Shown: positions 17,740 through 25,428 of the stretch, in pieces | How positions within the stretch are numbered: position 1 is the stretch's first letter | How the letters are laid out: the number at the start of each line of letters is the position of its first letter | Source: Actinomadura sp. NBRC 104412 | Lineage (GTDB): Bacteria; Actinomycetota; Actinomycetes; Streptosporangiales; Streptosporangiaceae | Reading direction: 5' to 3' | NCBI RefSeq assembly: GCF_030269515.1 | Contig: NZ_BSTM01000024.1 | Span: forward strand, 62,001 to 126,000 | Length of the DNA stretch: 64,000 bases | Position numbers and translations under genes: made by a program | Notes under the pieces: generated by a model | The model's database searches: none | Seen by the model: only the letters and a program-made list of their open reading frames with translations | Told to the model about the DNA's origin: nothing

Positions 17740-18622
17740 CCGCGGGCCTCCCCTGCTCGTCGAGACCGAACACCCGCCGCGCGTTGTCCACCATCACCTT
17801 GCGGCGGACCTCCTCCTTCAGATCCAAGTCGGCGAACTCCTTCAGCCAGCGGTCGACGGGAAGCGACGGAGCGTCCGAGCCGAACAGCGCCTTGTCCTGC
17901 AGCAGGCTGTTGATCTGCTGCACCAGTTCGGCCGGGAAGTACTTCGGCGCCCAGCCGGACAGGTCGATGTAGAAGTTGGCCTTGTGCCGGGCGATCGCCA
18001 GGCTCTCGGCGGTCCACGGCCATGACGGGTGGGCGCTGATGATCTTCAGGTCCGGGAAGTCGGCCGCCACGTCGTCGAGATGCAGCGGCTGGGTGTACTT
18101 GAGCTTCACCCCGCGTCCGCCCGGGCGGCCCGATCCTGCGGCGGCGTAGCCGCTGTGGAACAGCACCGGCAGGCCGAGCTGCTCGGCCTCCTCCCACAGC
18201 GGGTAGAAGCGCCGGTCGTTCGGATAGAAGTGCTGCCGCGCCGGGTTGAACTCGCCGACGCCGTGCAACCCGAGTTCGGCGATCCGGCGGATCTCCCTGC
18301 GGGCCAGCTCACCCTGCCACGGGTCGACGATGCCGAAGCCGAGGAAGACGTCGGGATGCTCGGCGACCGTCTCGGCGACGAAGTCGTTCGGGATCGGCGG
18401 GATGCCCGTGATCGTCTCGTCGGTGCCGTTCATCAGCACCGCCATCATCCGCCGGGCCCGGTACTGCTCGGCCTGCTCGGCGACCGGCAGGCCGGTCGCC
18501 TCCCGCTTGAAGTACCGGGCGCGTTCCTCGAACCGGCGCTGTGCCTCCTCGCCCCGGAGCCTGCGGGCCCGTTCGTCGTGGATGTGGACGTGAACGTCGA
18601 TGCCTTCGAGCCGCCGCCCCAT
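17732..18622 (-). CDS. Amidohydrolase 2 family protein
   Basis: This is a 296-residue metal-dependent hydrolase or decarboxylase of the ACMSD-like amidohydrolase 2 family. Seen: the N-terminal GIDVHVHIHD metal motif, an HSGY motif near the centre, ISAHPSW, and the terminal GSDAPSLP aspartate motif. Family members decarboxylate or hydrate aromatic and lactone acids. ATG at 18622 shares one base with the stop of the preceding solute-binding gene (TGATG), which decides the start over longer in-frame alternatives. It leads into the CoA-transferase by an 8-bp overlap. Confidence 0.88.
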   Translation of the reverse strand: MGRRLEGIDVHVHIHDERARRLRGEEAQRRFEERARYFKREATGLPVAEQAEQYRARRMMAVLMNGTDETITGIPPIPNDFVAETVAEHPDVFLGFGIVDPWQGELARREIRRIAELGLHGVGEFNPARQHFYPNDRRFYPLWEEAEQLGLPVLFHSGYAAAGSGRPGGRGVKLKYTQPLHLDDVAADFPDLKIISAHPSWPWTAESLAIARHKANFYIDLSGWAPKYFPAELVQQINSLLQDKALFGSDAPSLPVDRWLKEFADLDLKEEVRRKVMVDNARRVFGLDEQGRPAGA

Positions 18623-19770
18623 CAGTCGCCCTTGATCGTGGCGTCGCGGGTCACGTCCTCGTACAGCGCCTTCCACTTCTTCTCGTTGTCCAGCAGGTCG
18701 TCGAGGTCGACGTTGATGATCTTGTACTGCGTCGGGATACCGCCCGGCGCGTTCCGGTTCGCCGGGGTGCGATGGAAGCTCGCGATCTGCGCCTGCGCGT
18801 CCTCGACCATGTACTCGACGAACAGCAGGGCGGTGGCGGGCCGGTCGGTGGCGACGTTGATGCCGATGCCGTTCGCGCGCACGATCAGCGGCTGCACCGG
18901 CGCCGGCTTGTCCCAGGCGATCGGCGCGCCCTCGTCGATGCGCTGCAGCGTGTTGTGCAGGTAGAGGGACGGGGCGATCCCGAACTCGCCGCTGGCCAGC
19001 AGCTCGTTCTGCACGGTGTGGCCGTCGACGCCGTACGCGCCCTTGGCGGCCTGACGGATCACGTCGACCGCCGCCTGCTCGGTCATCCCCTTCTGCTTGA
19101 CGAAGTACTCCTGCACCAGGGTGGCGAACCAGTCGAAGTCACCGACCTCGAGCGACAGCTTGCCCTTGAACCTGCTCCCGAGCAGTTCCTCCCACGTCTT
19201 CGGAGGGTCGGTCACCTGCTCGGTGTTCCACCCGCCGATGAAGACGTTGAGGTAGTTCGACACCCAGGTGGGCTGGACGAACGCCAGATCCTTGGCGACC
19301 CCCACCTCGATGGGAGCGAGGACGCCCGCCCGGTCCAGCATCTCGATCTCGGTGCCGTTCATCGACACCACATCGGCCCCGTTCTGGAACCTGGCCCTCG
19401 TCTCCTGGAGGACCCGTTGCACCACCGTCGTGCCGGTCGCGCGGTACAGCTCCTGCTTGATGCCGTACTTCTTCTCGAAGGCGGCGGCGATCGGCCGCGA
19501 GTTGTCGAGGTTCATCGTGGTGTACTGGTTGAACGGCCTGCCGCTGGTCTTGTCCTCGGCCTTGGCCAGCTCGACGAGCTTGGCCCGCCGCTCCGCGCCC
19601 GTCAGCCCCTTGACCTGGGCCAGCACCTTCTCCAAGCCCTCGGACCTGCCGGGCTTGGCCGCGTTCTGGCCGCCGGACTGCGCCGTCGGCGAGCCGCCGC
19701 AGCCCGCCAGGGCGAGCATGACGACGGCGGCCGTGGCGAGACCGACGCGGCTTCGGGATCTGTGCTTCAT
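18622..19770 (-). CDS. ABC transporter solute-binding lipoprotein (Fe3+-type family), copy 2
   Basis: This 382-residue lipoprotein has its lipobox at LAGC24. It shares with the other three copies the opening KGLTGAERRAKLVELAKAED and the later KTWEELLGSRFKGKLSLE region. It is first in the long minus-strand operon that ends at 8.5 kb, preceded by an AATGGT-ATG-ACCTAT operator 64 bp upstream. It probably delivers the substrate of this operon to the permease at 3-4.7 kb, as no other permease of its class is present; that is inference. Confidence 0.9.
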   Translation of the reverse strand: MKHRSRSRVGLATAAVVMLALAGCGGSPTAQSGGQNAAKPGRSEGLEKVLAQVKGLTGAERRAKLVELAKAEDKTSGRPFNQYTTMNLDNSRPIAAAFEKKYGIKQELYRATGTTVVQRVLQETRARFQNGADVVSMNGTEIEMLDRAGVLAPIEVGVAKDLAFVQPTWVSNYLNVFIGGWNTEQVTDPPKTWEELLGSRFKGKLSLEVGDFDWFATLVQEYFVKQKGMTEQAAVDVIRQAAKGAYGVDGHTVQNELLASGEFGIAPSLYLHNTLQRIDEGAPIAWDKPAPVQPLIVRANGIGINVATDRPATALLFVEYMVEDAQAQIASFHRTPANRNAPGGIPTQYKIINVDLDDLLDNEKKWKALYEDVTRDATIKGD

Positions 19771-19833
19771 GGGGGGTCCTTCGGCTGGTTGCGGCTGACT
19801 ACCGTCGGTTCGCGGGCCGGATCTTTAAGGCAG

Positions 19834-19848
19834 AATGGTATGACCTAT
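19834..19848. promoter_or_regulatory. GntR/FadR-type operator at promoter of the 19.8-8.5 kb operon
   Basis: AATGGT-ATG-ACCTAT matches the reference operator, with the right arm altered at its last bases. On the minus strand TTGACC lies at 19861-19856, seven bases before the site, the same geometry as at the TPP-operon promoter. The operator would cover the spacer and -10 region. Confidence 0.75.
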
Positions 19849-19857
19849 TGCCCTTGG

Positions 19858-20520
19858 TCAACCCTTGTGTCTCCCCATGTGAGATGGGCGCGCCCCCTCA
19901 AGCCGGCCGATCAATGCACTGAATCCACGCGCGTCCAGCAAGGTGGCGTACTTGCGTCCGATGTCCCGCAGATTGGCCTCGTGCGCGGCGGCGTCGCGGT
20001 CGGCCACGCAGTCCACCGGGATGGTCACGTCCAGGTCGTAGGAGAACGCGTCGGTCACGGTCGCGCGGACGCATCCGGAGGTCATCATGCCGACCACGAC
20101 CAGCTCGGACACCCGCGCCGACAGTAGCTGGCTGATCAGCGGCGTGCCGAAGAACGCGCTCGGCTTGCTCTTGGTGAGCACGACCTCGCCCGGCCGGGGG
20201 GCCAGGCGCGGCGCGATCTCCATCGCGAGCTCCGCGACCTCCGGCGGATCCCGCTTCCATCCGTTACGCCGCAACCATCCGCCCCGCTCGACGGTGGACA
20301 GCGGGCTCGCCGTGCTCGTGTGCCACCGCTTTCCGCCCCGGGTGAACCAGATCGGCAGCCCGGCCGTCCGGGCCGCGTCGAGCAGCAGGCGGCACCGCTC
20401 CGCGGCCGGCGGCCCGTCCGGCTCATGGCCGGGCACGGTTTCGTCGGCGAGCGCGCGCACCATGTCCACCACGAGGACCCCGAGCCCTCCCCCGCCCTGC
20501 CGGTCAGCGATGTCGGTCAT
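19858..20520 (-). CDS. Isochorismatase-family cysteine hydrolase, copy 1
   Basis: This 220-residue protein has the alpha/beta fold of the isochorismatase/N-carbamoylsarcosine amidase family with an intact triad: Asp in LVVDM, Lys in VVLTKSKPSAFFG, and the nucleophile Cys in MTSGCVRAT. It is closest in the window to the copy at 27055-27771. Family enzymes hydrolyse amides, imides or N-carbamoyl compounds, which fits a cluster that also has hydantoinase subunits. It is the last gene of the minus-strand tct run, 21 bp after a bicupin. GAGGGGCGAGGG precedes the ATG. Confidence 0.9.
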   Translation of the reverse strand: MTDIADRQGGGGLGVLVVDMVRALADETVPGHEPDGPPAAERCRLLLDAARTAGLPIWFTRGGKRWHTSTASPLSTVERGGWLRRNGWKRDPPEVAELAMEIAPRLAPRPGEVVLTKSKPSAFFGTPLISQLLSARVSELVVVGMMTSGCVRATVTDAFSYDLDVTIPVDCVADRDAAAHEANLRDIGRKYATLLDARGFSALIGRLEGARPSHMGRHKG

Positions 20521-20541
20521 GCGCCCTCGCCCCTCCGTGTT

Positions 20542-21513
20542 TCAGTCCGGCCGCCGGTCCTCCGGCCAGTCCGGAATCGTCGCGTCCGGAGCCTTGGCCA
20601 GTTCCTCCGGCGGCTCCTCCAGCAGGACCAGCGGGTCGAGCAACGCCTGCATCGTCGTGAGCATGGTCTCCATCAGGTGCATCCGGACCAGCCGCGCCGG
20701 TCGCTCCGCGTCGTCGTTGAAGTGCTGGTGCCAGAGGAAGTGGTCGACGACCAGCAGGTCACCCGCCTCCCAGGGCTCCTCCCGGCCTCCGGTGGGCTGC
20801 TCGCCGAAGTAACTGTGCCCGCGGCCCTCGACGACATAGAGCAGCGCCTCGCCCGGATGGCGGTGCTTGGCCTGGAACAGCCCCGGCCCGAGCTGGACCA
20901 TGACCATCGTCAGGCCCGAGGTGCGCGAGCCGATCGAGGGGTCCACCAGGAACTTGCTGCGCGTCCCCTTGGGATTGGGACGCAGCTCGATCTCGTCGTA
21001 GTCGGTGTGCAGCCGCCCCCGGCGCCCGCCGGTGGCCTCGGTGGGATCCGGCCGATCCGCGGGCAGCGTCCAGGCCGCGCCCAGCGACTCGAAGACCGGC
21101 CGCGAGCTGCACGACAGCAGCACCGCTCCGCGCGGGTCGTCGGTGCCGTGCCGGAACGCCGCCCAATGCGGCACGTGGACGGCGTCCCACGGCCGCCAGG
21201 ACACCCGGCGGCCGTCGATCTCGGTCCACCCGGTGCCCGACACCACCAGGTAGATGGTGTCCCAGGACTCCCGGCGGGCGGTGCTCACGGCACCCGGTTC
21301 CAGCCGGTACTCCGTGCAGTCGACCAGCCTGGTCGGCCGTCCGGCCGCGGCGCCGATGTACTGACCGGCGGTCACGCCCGGTCCGGCCTGGCGGTGCTCG
21401 ACATCACCGGAGCGGATCACGGTCTGCCGGTGCGCCCGCCAGTCGTCGGCCATGGCCTTGCGCCGGTCCCGTTGCACCTCGTAGTGCGAACGGGTCTCGG
21501 TTCGCGTCCTCAT
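20542..21513 (-). CDS. Bicupin domain protein, copy 1
   Basis: This 323-residue double-cupin protein is a paralogue of 40256-41323. The C-terminal cupin has the metal ligand set (KHRHPGEALLYVVEG, then HFLWHQHFND). The N-terminal cupin lacks the HxH seen in its paralogue: STARRESWDTIYLVV replaces THRHSWDAMVFVV, so one metal site appears lost. Double-cupin proteins of this size include gentisate-type ring-cleaving dioxygenases as well as non-enzymatic proteins, and no assignment is safe. It lies 13 bp after a TctC gene on the minus strand. Confidence 0.8.
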   Translation of the reverse strand: MRTRTETRSHYEVQRDRRKAMADDWRAHRQTVIRSGDVEHRQAGPGVTAGQYIGAAAGRPTRLVDCTEYRLEPGAVSTARRESWDTIYLVVSGTGWTEIDGRRVSWRPWDAVHVPHWAAFRHGTDDPRGAVLLSCSSRPVFESLGAAWTLPADRPDPTEATGGRRGRLHTDYDEIELRPNPKGTRSKFLVDPSIGSRTSGLTMVMVQLGPGLFQAKHRHPGEALLYVVEGRGHSYFGEQPTGGREEPWEAGDLLVVDHFLWHQHFNDDAERPARLVRMHLMETMLTTMQALLDPLVLLEEPPEELAKAPDATIPDWPEDRRPD

Positions 21514-21526
21514 CGTCGGCCCCCGT

Positions 21527-22543
21527 TCACTGTCCCCGGTACGACTCCTCCAGCAGGGCCCGGTACGCCGGCGGAGCGCGTAGCACCGACTCGGCGACCT
21601 TCCTGGCCTGCGCGCCGTCGACGAACTCGATCGGCTGACCGGCCTGCTTCATCGAGCTCAGGAACTCCGGGTCCTTGCTGACCGCGGCGAAGGCCCCCCG
21701 CAACGCCGCGAGCCGGTCCTCCGGTACCCCGGGAGGCGCCAGTACGAGCCGACCCATCTCCTGCATGGTGATGTGCGCCTTGGCCAGCGCCGCGTTCGCC
21801 GGGTCGAGCCTGATCTCGGAGAGGGCCGGAACGCCGGGGAGCTCCGGCACCCGCTTGGCTCCGATCACCAGCACGGCGCGCTGCTCGCCGCTCTTGATCG
21901 GCGGCAGCCTGGTGCTCAGCGTGCCGCTGGTCGCGTCGCAGTCACCGGAGGTCACCGCCAGCTCGGTCTCGGCCGACCCCTTGTAGCCGGTGATGATCCT
22001 GCCGTCGATGCCGAGCACCGGGAACAGCACGGTCGCGTCGATGTGCTCCGACCCACCGGGGCCGGAGCTGGCGAACCGCAACCCGCGCGCGGCGCGCATC
22101 GCGTCGATCGAGGTGTGGGTTCCCTTCGCGCGGACGTTCAGGACACGTGGGTCGGCCGCCACCCGCGCGACGAATCCGAACTTCGGGAGCTCGAAGGTCG
22201 CGCCCTTGGCCTTGCCGAGCACCGCGCCCGCCATGCCCTGGCCGCTGAAGATGCCGATGGTCAGCCCGTCCGGCCTCGCCGAGAAGACCTTGTTCGCGGC
22301 GAGCAGCCCGCCGGCGCCGTCCAGGTTCTCGACCACCACGGTGGCGCCGAGCCGCTTCTCCAGGTGTTTCGACATGGCGCGCGCGATCATGTCGTAGCCG
22401 CCGCCGGTACCGTACGACACCACGAAGTGGAGGGTCTTACCCTTGAAGGCCGCGCCGCCGCCACCGCCGGTCACCTGTCCACCGCCGCAGGCGGCGGTGA
22501 GGCCGACGAGCAGGATGACGGCCGCACGTAGCAGTTTCCTCAT
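21527..22543 (-). CDS. tctC: Tripartite tricarboxylate transporter solute-binding protein (TctC/Bug), copy 1
   Basis: This is a 338-residue extracytoplasmic receptor with a lipobox at TAAC19 and the Bug-family opening LHFVVSYGTGGGYDMIARAM, then NLDGAGGLLAANKVF. Bug/TctC proteins bind carboxylates (tricarballylate, citrate, terephthalate) and hand them to TctAB. The frame runs open upstream to 22831, but that part encodes only the translated repeat element, so ATG at 22543 before the signal peptide is the start. It is separated from the other tct genes by the 300-bp hairpin element at 22614-22842, which may lower its expression relative to them. Confidence 0.92.
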   Translation of the reverse strand: MRKLLRAAVILLVGLTAACGGGQVTGGGGGAAFKGKTLHFVVSYGTGGGYDMIARAMSKHLEKRLGATVVVENLDGAGGLLAANKVFSARPDGLTIGIFSGQGMAGAVLGKAKGATFELPKFGFVARVAADPRVLNVRAKGTHTSIDAMRAARGLRFASSGPGGSEHIDATVLFPVLGIDGRIITGYKGSAETELAVTSGDCDATSGTLSTRLPPIKSGEQRAVLVIGAKRVPELPGVPALSEIRLDPANAALAKAHITMQEMGRLVLAPPGVPEDRLAALRGAFAAVSKDPEFLSSMKQAGQPIEFVDGAQARKVAESVLRAPPAYRALLEESYRGQ

Positions 22544-22613
22544 AAGTGCCTTTCGCTCGAGTGCGTCCGGCCCGGCCCCCTCCGCTCCGGGAACCGTGCC
22601 GGACGGCCCTTCC

Positions 22614-22842
22614 GGGGGGTGTGGGGGGTCGCCCCCCACAATGACTCGCCCCCCACAATGACTCGTGCAAAGGGGCAAAGCCCCAAACGGGGGTGCAGGG
22701 GGCGGAGCCCCCTGCCGGGGGTGTCGGGGGCGGAGCCCCTGACCGGCGAAGGGCGTGGCCCGGAGCGAGCCCTGCGAGCGCAGGGCCACGCCCTTCGCCC
22801 AGCGGGGGGTGTGGGGGGTCGCCCCCCACAATGACTCGCCCC
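22614..22842. repeat. Hairpin-rich intergenic repeat element inside the tct operon
   Basis: The 301-bp gap 22544-22844 holds a mosaic of repeats and no gene. A 39-bp unit occurs identically at 22614-22652 and 22804-22842, with a partial third copy at about 22648-22666. Each full unit contains GTGGGGGG-TCG-CCCCCCAC, a perfect stem-loop. Between them are CAGGGGGC-GGA-GCCCCCTG, GGGGC-AAA-GCCCC, and a perfect 17-bp inverted repeat (GGCGAAGGGCGTGGCCC at 22745-22761 against 22783-22799, 21-nt loop). Several long stems in a row between two cotranscribed genes suggest an attenuator, an RNA-processing site or a small non-autonomous mobile repeat. Confidence 0.9.
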
Positions 22843-22844
22843 GC

Positions 22845-23855
22845 TCACGCCCCTTCGCGGACCAGACGCTGGAACGCCTCGGGCGACGAGAGCACCGCGC
22901 CGACGATCCGCGCCGTCTCGGGGCCGGAGAGGGGCACGATCGACCGCTTCTGGCGGGCGGCGGCCTGGGCGACGCCGGGGTCCTTCAGCGCGCAGTCCAG
23001 CGCCGCCCGCAGCCTGGTCAGCCGGCCGGCGTCCATACCCGGCGGACCGACGACCCCGCGGCCGGTGGCGGCCAGCGCGACGAGCGCGTCGACGATCGGC
23101 TTCTGCGCGGGGTCCGCGGGCGGGTAGTCCGCAGTCGTCGGCGTGTCGCTGACCGGTGCGCCCGCCTTCGGGCCGATGACCAGCAGCGGCCGCACGGAGC
23201 CGGACCGAAGTGCCGCGAGCTGGCTGTCAAGGGGCAGGATGTGCGCGTCCGCCTTCCCCGAGAGGACGGCGGCGCGCGCCTCGCCGGACCCGGCGAAACC
23301 AGTGATCACGGTGCCCGGGAAGCCGTACACCTTGGGCAGGATCACGGAGTTTATGTACTCGTTGCTGCCGGGACCGGTCGCGACGAACCGTATCGGGGTC
23401 CTGCTCTTCCGGATGTCGTCGAAGGTCCGGAACCGGCTGTTGGCGGCCACCACCAGGACGTTCGGCTCGGTCGAGACCCGGCCCAGCCAGCTGAACCGCT
23501 CCAGCCGGTACCGGGCGCCCTCGTCCCGGGCGATCTGGCTGCTGACCGCGCCGACGGTGTTGACGATCTGCAGCCGCAGCTCGGTCGGCTTGGCCACGAA
23601 GGTCTTGCTGGTCGCCACCAGGCCGCCGGCGCCCGGCTCGTTGCGGACCACGACGGTGGCGCCGGTGCACTTCTCCATCGCCGGTGCCAGCAACCGGACG
23701 TAGATGTCGTACCCGCCGCCGGGCTCGTAGGGCACCACGAAGTCGATCTTCTTGCCCTTCAGCCCGTCCTGGCCGCCGCCCGTGGTGGACTGGCCGCCAC
23801 AGCCGCTCAGCAGGATGACGATGGCGGTGAGGGCCGCTGCCCGTTTCATGATCAT
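22845..23855 (-). CDS. tctC: Tripartite tricarboxylate transporter solute-binding protein (TctC/Bug), copy 2
   Basis: This 336-residue lipoprotein has its lipobox at LSGC19 and the family opening IDFVVPYEPGGGYDIYVRLL with RNEPGAGGLVATSKTF. The start at 23855 gives an ATGA overlap with the preceding tctC and has AGGAG just upstream; ATG at 23849 is a possible alternative. A longer open frame to 25118 exists but its first part is antisense-like arginine-rich sequence across the neighbouring gene. It is the middle of three TctC receptors served by one TctAB pair. Confidence 0.92.
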   Translation of the reverse strand: MIMKRAAALTAIVILLSGCGGQSTTGGGQDGLKGKKIDFVVPYEPGGGYDIYVRLLAPAMEKCTGATVVVRNEPGAGGLVATSKTFVAKPTELRLQIVNTVGAVSSQIARDEGARYRLERFSWLGRVSTEPNVLVVAANSRFRTFDDIRKSRTPIRFVATGPGSNEYINSVILPKVYGFPGTVITGFAGSGEARAAVLSGKADAHILPLDSQLAALRSGSVRPLLVIGPKAGAPVSDTPTTADYPPADPAQKPIVDALVALAATGRGVVGPPGMDAGRLTRLRAALDCALKDPGVAQAAARQKRSIVPLSGPETARIVGAVLSSPEAFQRLVREGA

Positions 23856-24892
23856 CTCTCTCCTGCGTAGGCGTTCTTCATGATCGATCGGAACTCCGGC
23901 GGCGCGGAGAGCACCTGCCGCACCAGCCGGTCGACGTCCGCGCCGGACATGAAGTTGATCGGACGCCCGGTCTTGGCCGCCTTGTCGGCGAAGGTCCTGT
24001 CCTGGAGGACGCTCTGCAATGTGGTGCGCAGGCAGCTCAGACGGTCCGCCGGGATCCCCGGCGGACCCACGATGGGCCGGCCGAGCGACAGCAGGTCGAC
24101 CTGCGCCTGTGCCAGTGCGCGCTGCTGTGGGGTCATCCGCAGTTCCATGAGCGCGGGCGTGCCGGGCAGTTGCGGGTCCCGCTCGGGGCCGAGCAGCAGC
24201 AGCGGCCGGTGGTCGCCGTTGCGGATCGCCGGGAGCCGGCTGTCGAAGTCGCCGGTCATCCCGTCGACCTTCCCGGAGGTGACCGCCAGCTCGTTCTCCT
24301 CCGAGCCCTCGAAGCCGGTGACGATGTCCGCCCGGAGCCGGAAGATCGCCTTGAGCATCTGGCCGTTGACGAAGTCGGCGGCTCCGGGACCGGTCGACCC
24401 GTACCGGAAGCGATCGGCGGCGATCACGTCGTCGAAGCTCTTGAAACGGCTCTTCGCCGAGGTGGAGAAGATGTGGTACGAGGCGCCCACCCGGCCGATG
24501 TAGGAGAGTTTGTCCAGACCGAACCGGACGCTCTGCGATTCCGCGACCGCGGCTCCGCCCACGCCGACCGCGTTCATGATCGCCAGGCGTCTGCCGTCCG
24601 GTTTCGCGGTCACCAGCGAGTTGATCGCGAGCAGGCCGCCGGCGCCGTCCCGGTTCTCCACGATCACCTTGGCCTTGAGCCGCGTGGCCAGCTCCGGCGC
24701 GATCATCCGGGCGTAGGAGTCGTAGCCGCCGCCCGGGCTGAACGGCACGACCAGCGAGAGCGTCTCCCCCTCGAATGCCGCGCAGCCTTGTGCGCCACCG
24801 GTCGTGGTCGTCTTTCCGGAGAGATCGCAGGCGCCGAGCAGCGACACGGTCACGGCGGACGCGGCGAGCAGTGTGGGCACGGTGGTCTTCAT
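23852..24892 (-). CDS. tctC: Tripartite tricarboxylate transporter solute-binding protein (TctC/Bug), copy 3
   Basis: This is a 346-residue receptor lipoprotein with a lipobox at LGAC22 and the family opening LSLVVPFSPGGGYDSYARMI with NRDGAGGLLAINSLV. ATG at 24892 shares a base with the tctB stop (TGATG), which fixes the start. Of the three TctC proteins this one is adjacent to tctB and is the most likely original receptor of the system. The ligand is unknown; Bug-family receptors commonly bind di- and tricarboxylates, including aromatic ones. Confidence 0.92.
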   Translation of the reverse strand: MKTTVPTLLAASAVTVSLLGACDLSGKTTTTGGAQGCAAFEGETLSLVVPFSPGGGYDSYARMIAPELATRLKAKVIVENRDGAGGLLAINSLVTAKPDGRRLAIMNAVGVGGAAVAESQSVRFGLDKLSYIGRVGASYHIFSTSAKSRFKSFDDVIAADRFRYGSTGPGAADFVNGQMLKAIFRLRADIVTGFEGSEENELAVTSGKVDGMTGDFDSRLPAIRNGDHRPLLLLGPERDPQLPGTPALMELRMTPQQRALAQAQVDLLSLGRPIVGPPGIPADRLSCLRTTLQSVLQDRTFADKAAKTGRPINFMSGADVDRLVRQVLSAPPEFRSIMKNAYAGER

Positions 24893-25428
24893 CAGAGGAC
24901 TCCAGCCGGCATCGGCACAGCGAGAAGGCGGGTGAAGGCGAGCCACAGCACGCCGCCCGCCACCGCCGCGTACAGCGCGGCGGCGGGCCAGCTCGCCTTA
25001 CCGGCCGTGCGCAGGTAGGCGAGGGCGAAGACGGGAACGATGACATAGATTCCGACCAGCCACAGGCCGACGAAGAACCCGGCCACCCAGGCCACGGCCG
25101 CGGTCCAGGCCCGGGCACCGGCGCTGCCGAAGACGTACTCCAGGCTCTGGTCGTCCTGCTCCTCGTCGTCGGCGTGCACGGGCCGGGCGGCGGGTGGTTC
25201 CACCGGCCCGGACCGAGCGGGACGCCACAGCAGGACGGCGAACTGGATCAGCTTCAGGACCGAGAAGCAGATGCCCGCGACGGACAGCAGCCTCGGGAAG
25301 AACGCCGCCCGGAACGGCCAGTCCCGCGCGAGCAGGAAGGCACCGGAGAAGACGCCGAGCAGGATCACGGTCATCACCACGTCGCCGGCCCGGATCCGGG
25401 CGGGCGCGATGTCGTCTGTCGAAGGCAT
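24892..25428 (-). CDS. tctB: Tripartite tricarboxylate transporter small membrane subunit (TctB)
   Basis: This 178-residue protein has four predicted membrane segments (about residues 18-38, 50-70, 112-135, 150-172), as expected for TctB. A charged, acidic segment follows TM2 (HADDEEQDDQ). Both ends are fixed by one-base overlaps: its ATG shares a base with the tctA stop and its stop shares a base with the tctC start. It forms the membrane complex with TctA. Confidence 0.88.
   Translation of the reverse strand: MPSTDDIAPARIRAGDVVMTVILLGVFSGAFLLARDWPFRAAFFPRLLSVAGICFSVLKLIQFAVLLWRPARSGPVEPPAARPVHADDEEQDDQSLEYVFGSAGARAWTAAVAWVAGFFVGLWLVGIYVIVPVFALAYLRTAGKASWPAAALYAAVAGGVLWLAFTRLLAVPMPAGVL

Noticed and set aside
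22544-22831. N-terminal extension of the TctC frame (and matching frames on the other strand) across 22.5-22.8 kb
   Set aside because: It is the translated hairpin repeat, rich in Pro/Gly and lacking a ribosome-binding site; a signal peptide with lipobox starts at 22543.
22614-22842. CRISPR array
   Set aside because: Only two full repeat copies, with unequal GC-rich hairpin-forming spacers and no cas genes.
23856-25118. Long open frame continuing upstream of TctC copy 2
   Set aside because: Arg/Gly-rich shadow of tctC copy 3 and tctB; the true start has an ATGA overlap and a signal peptide.
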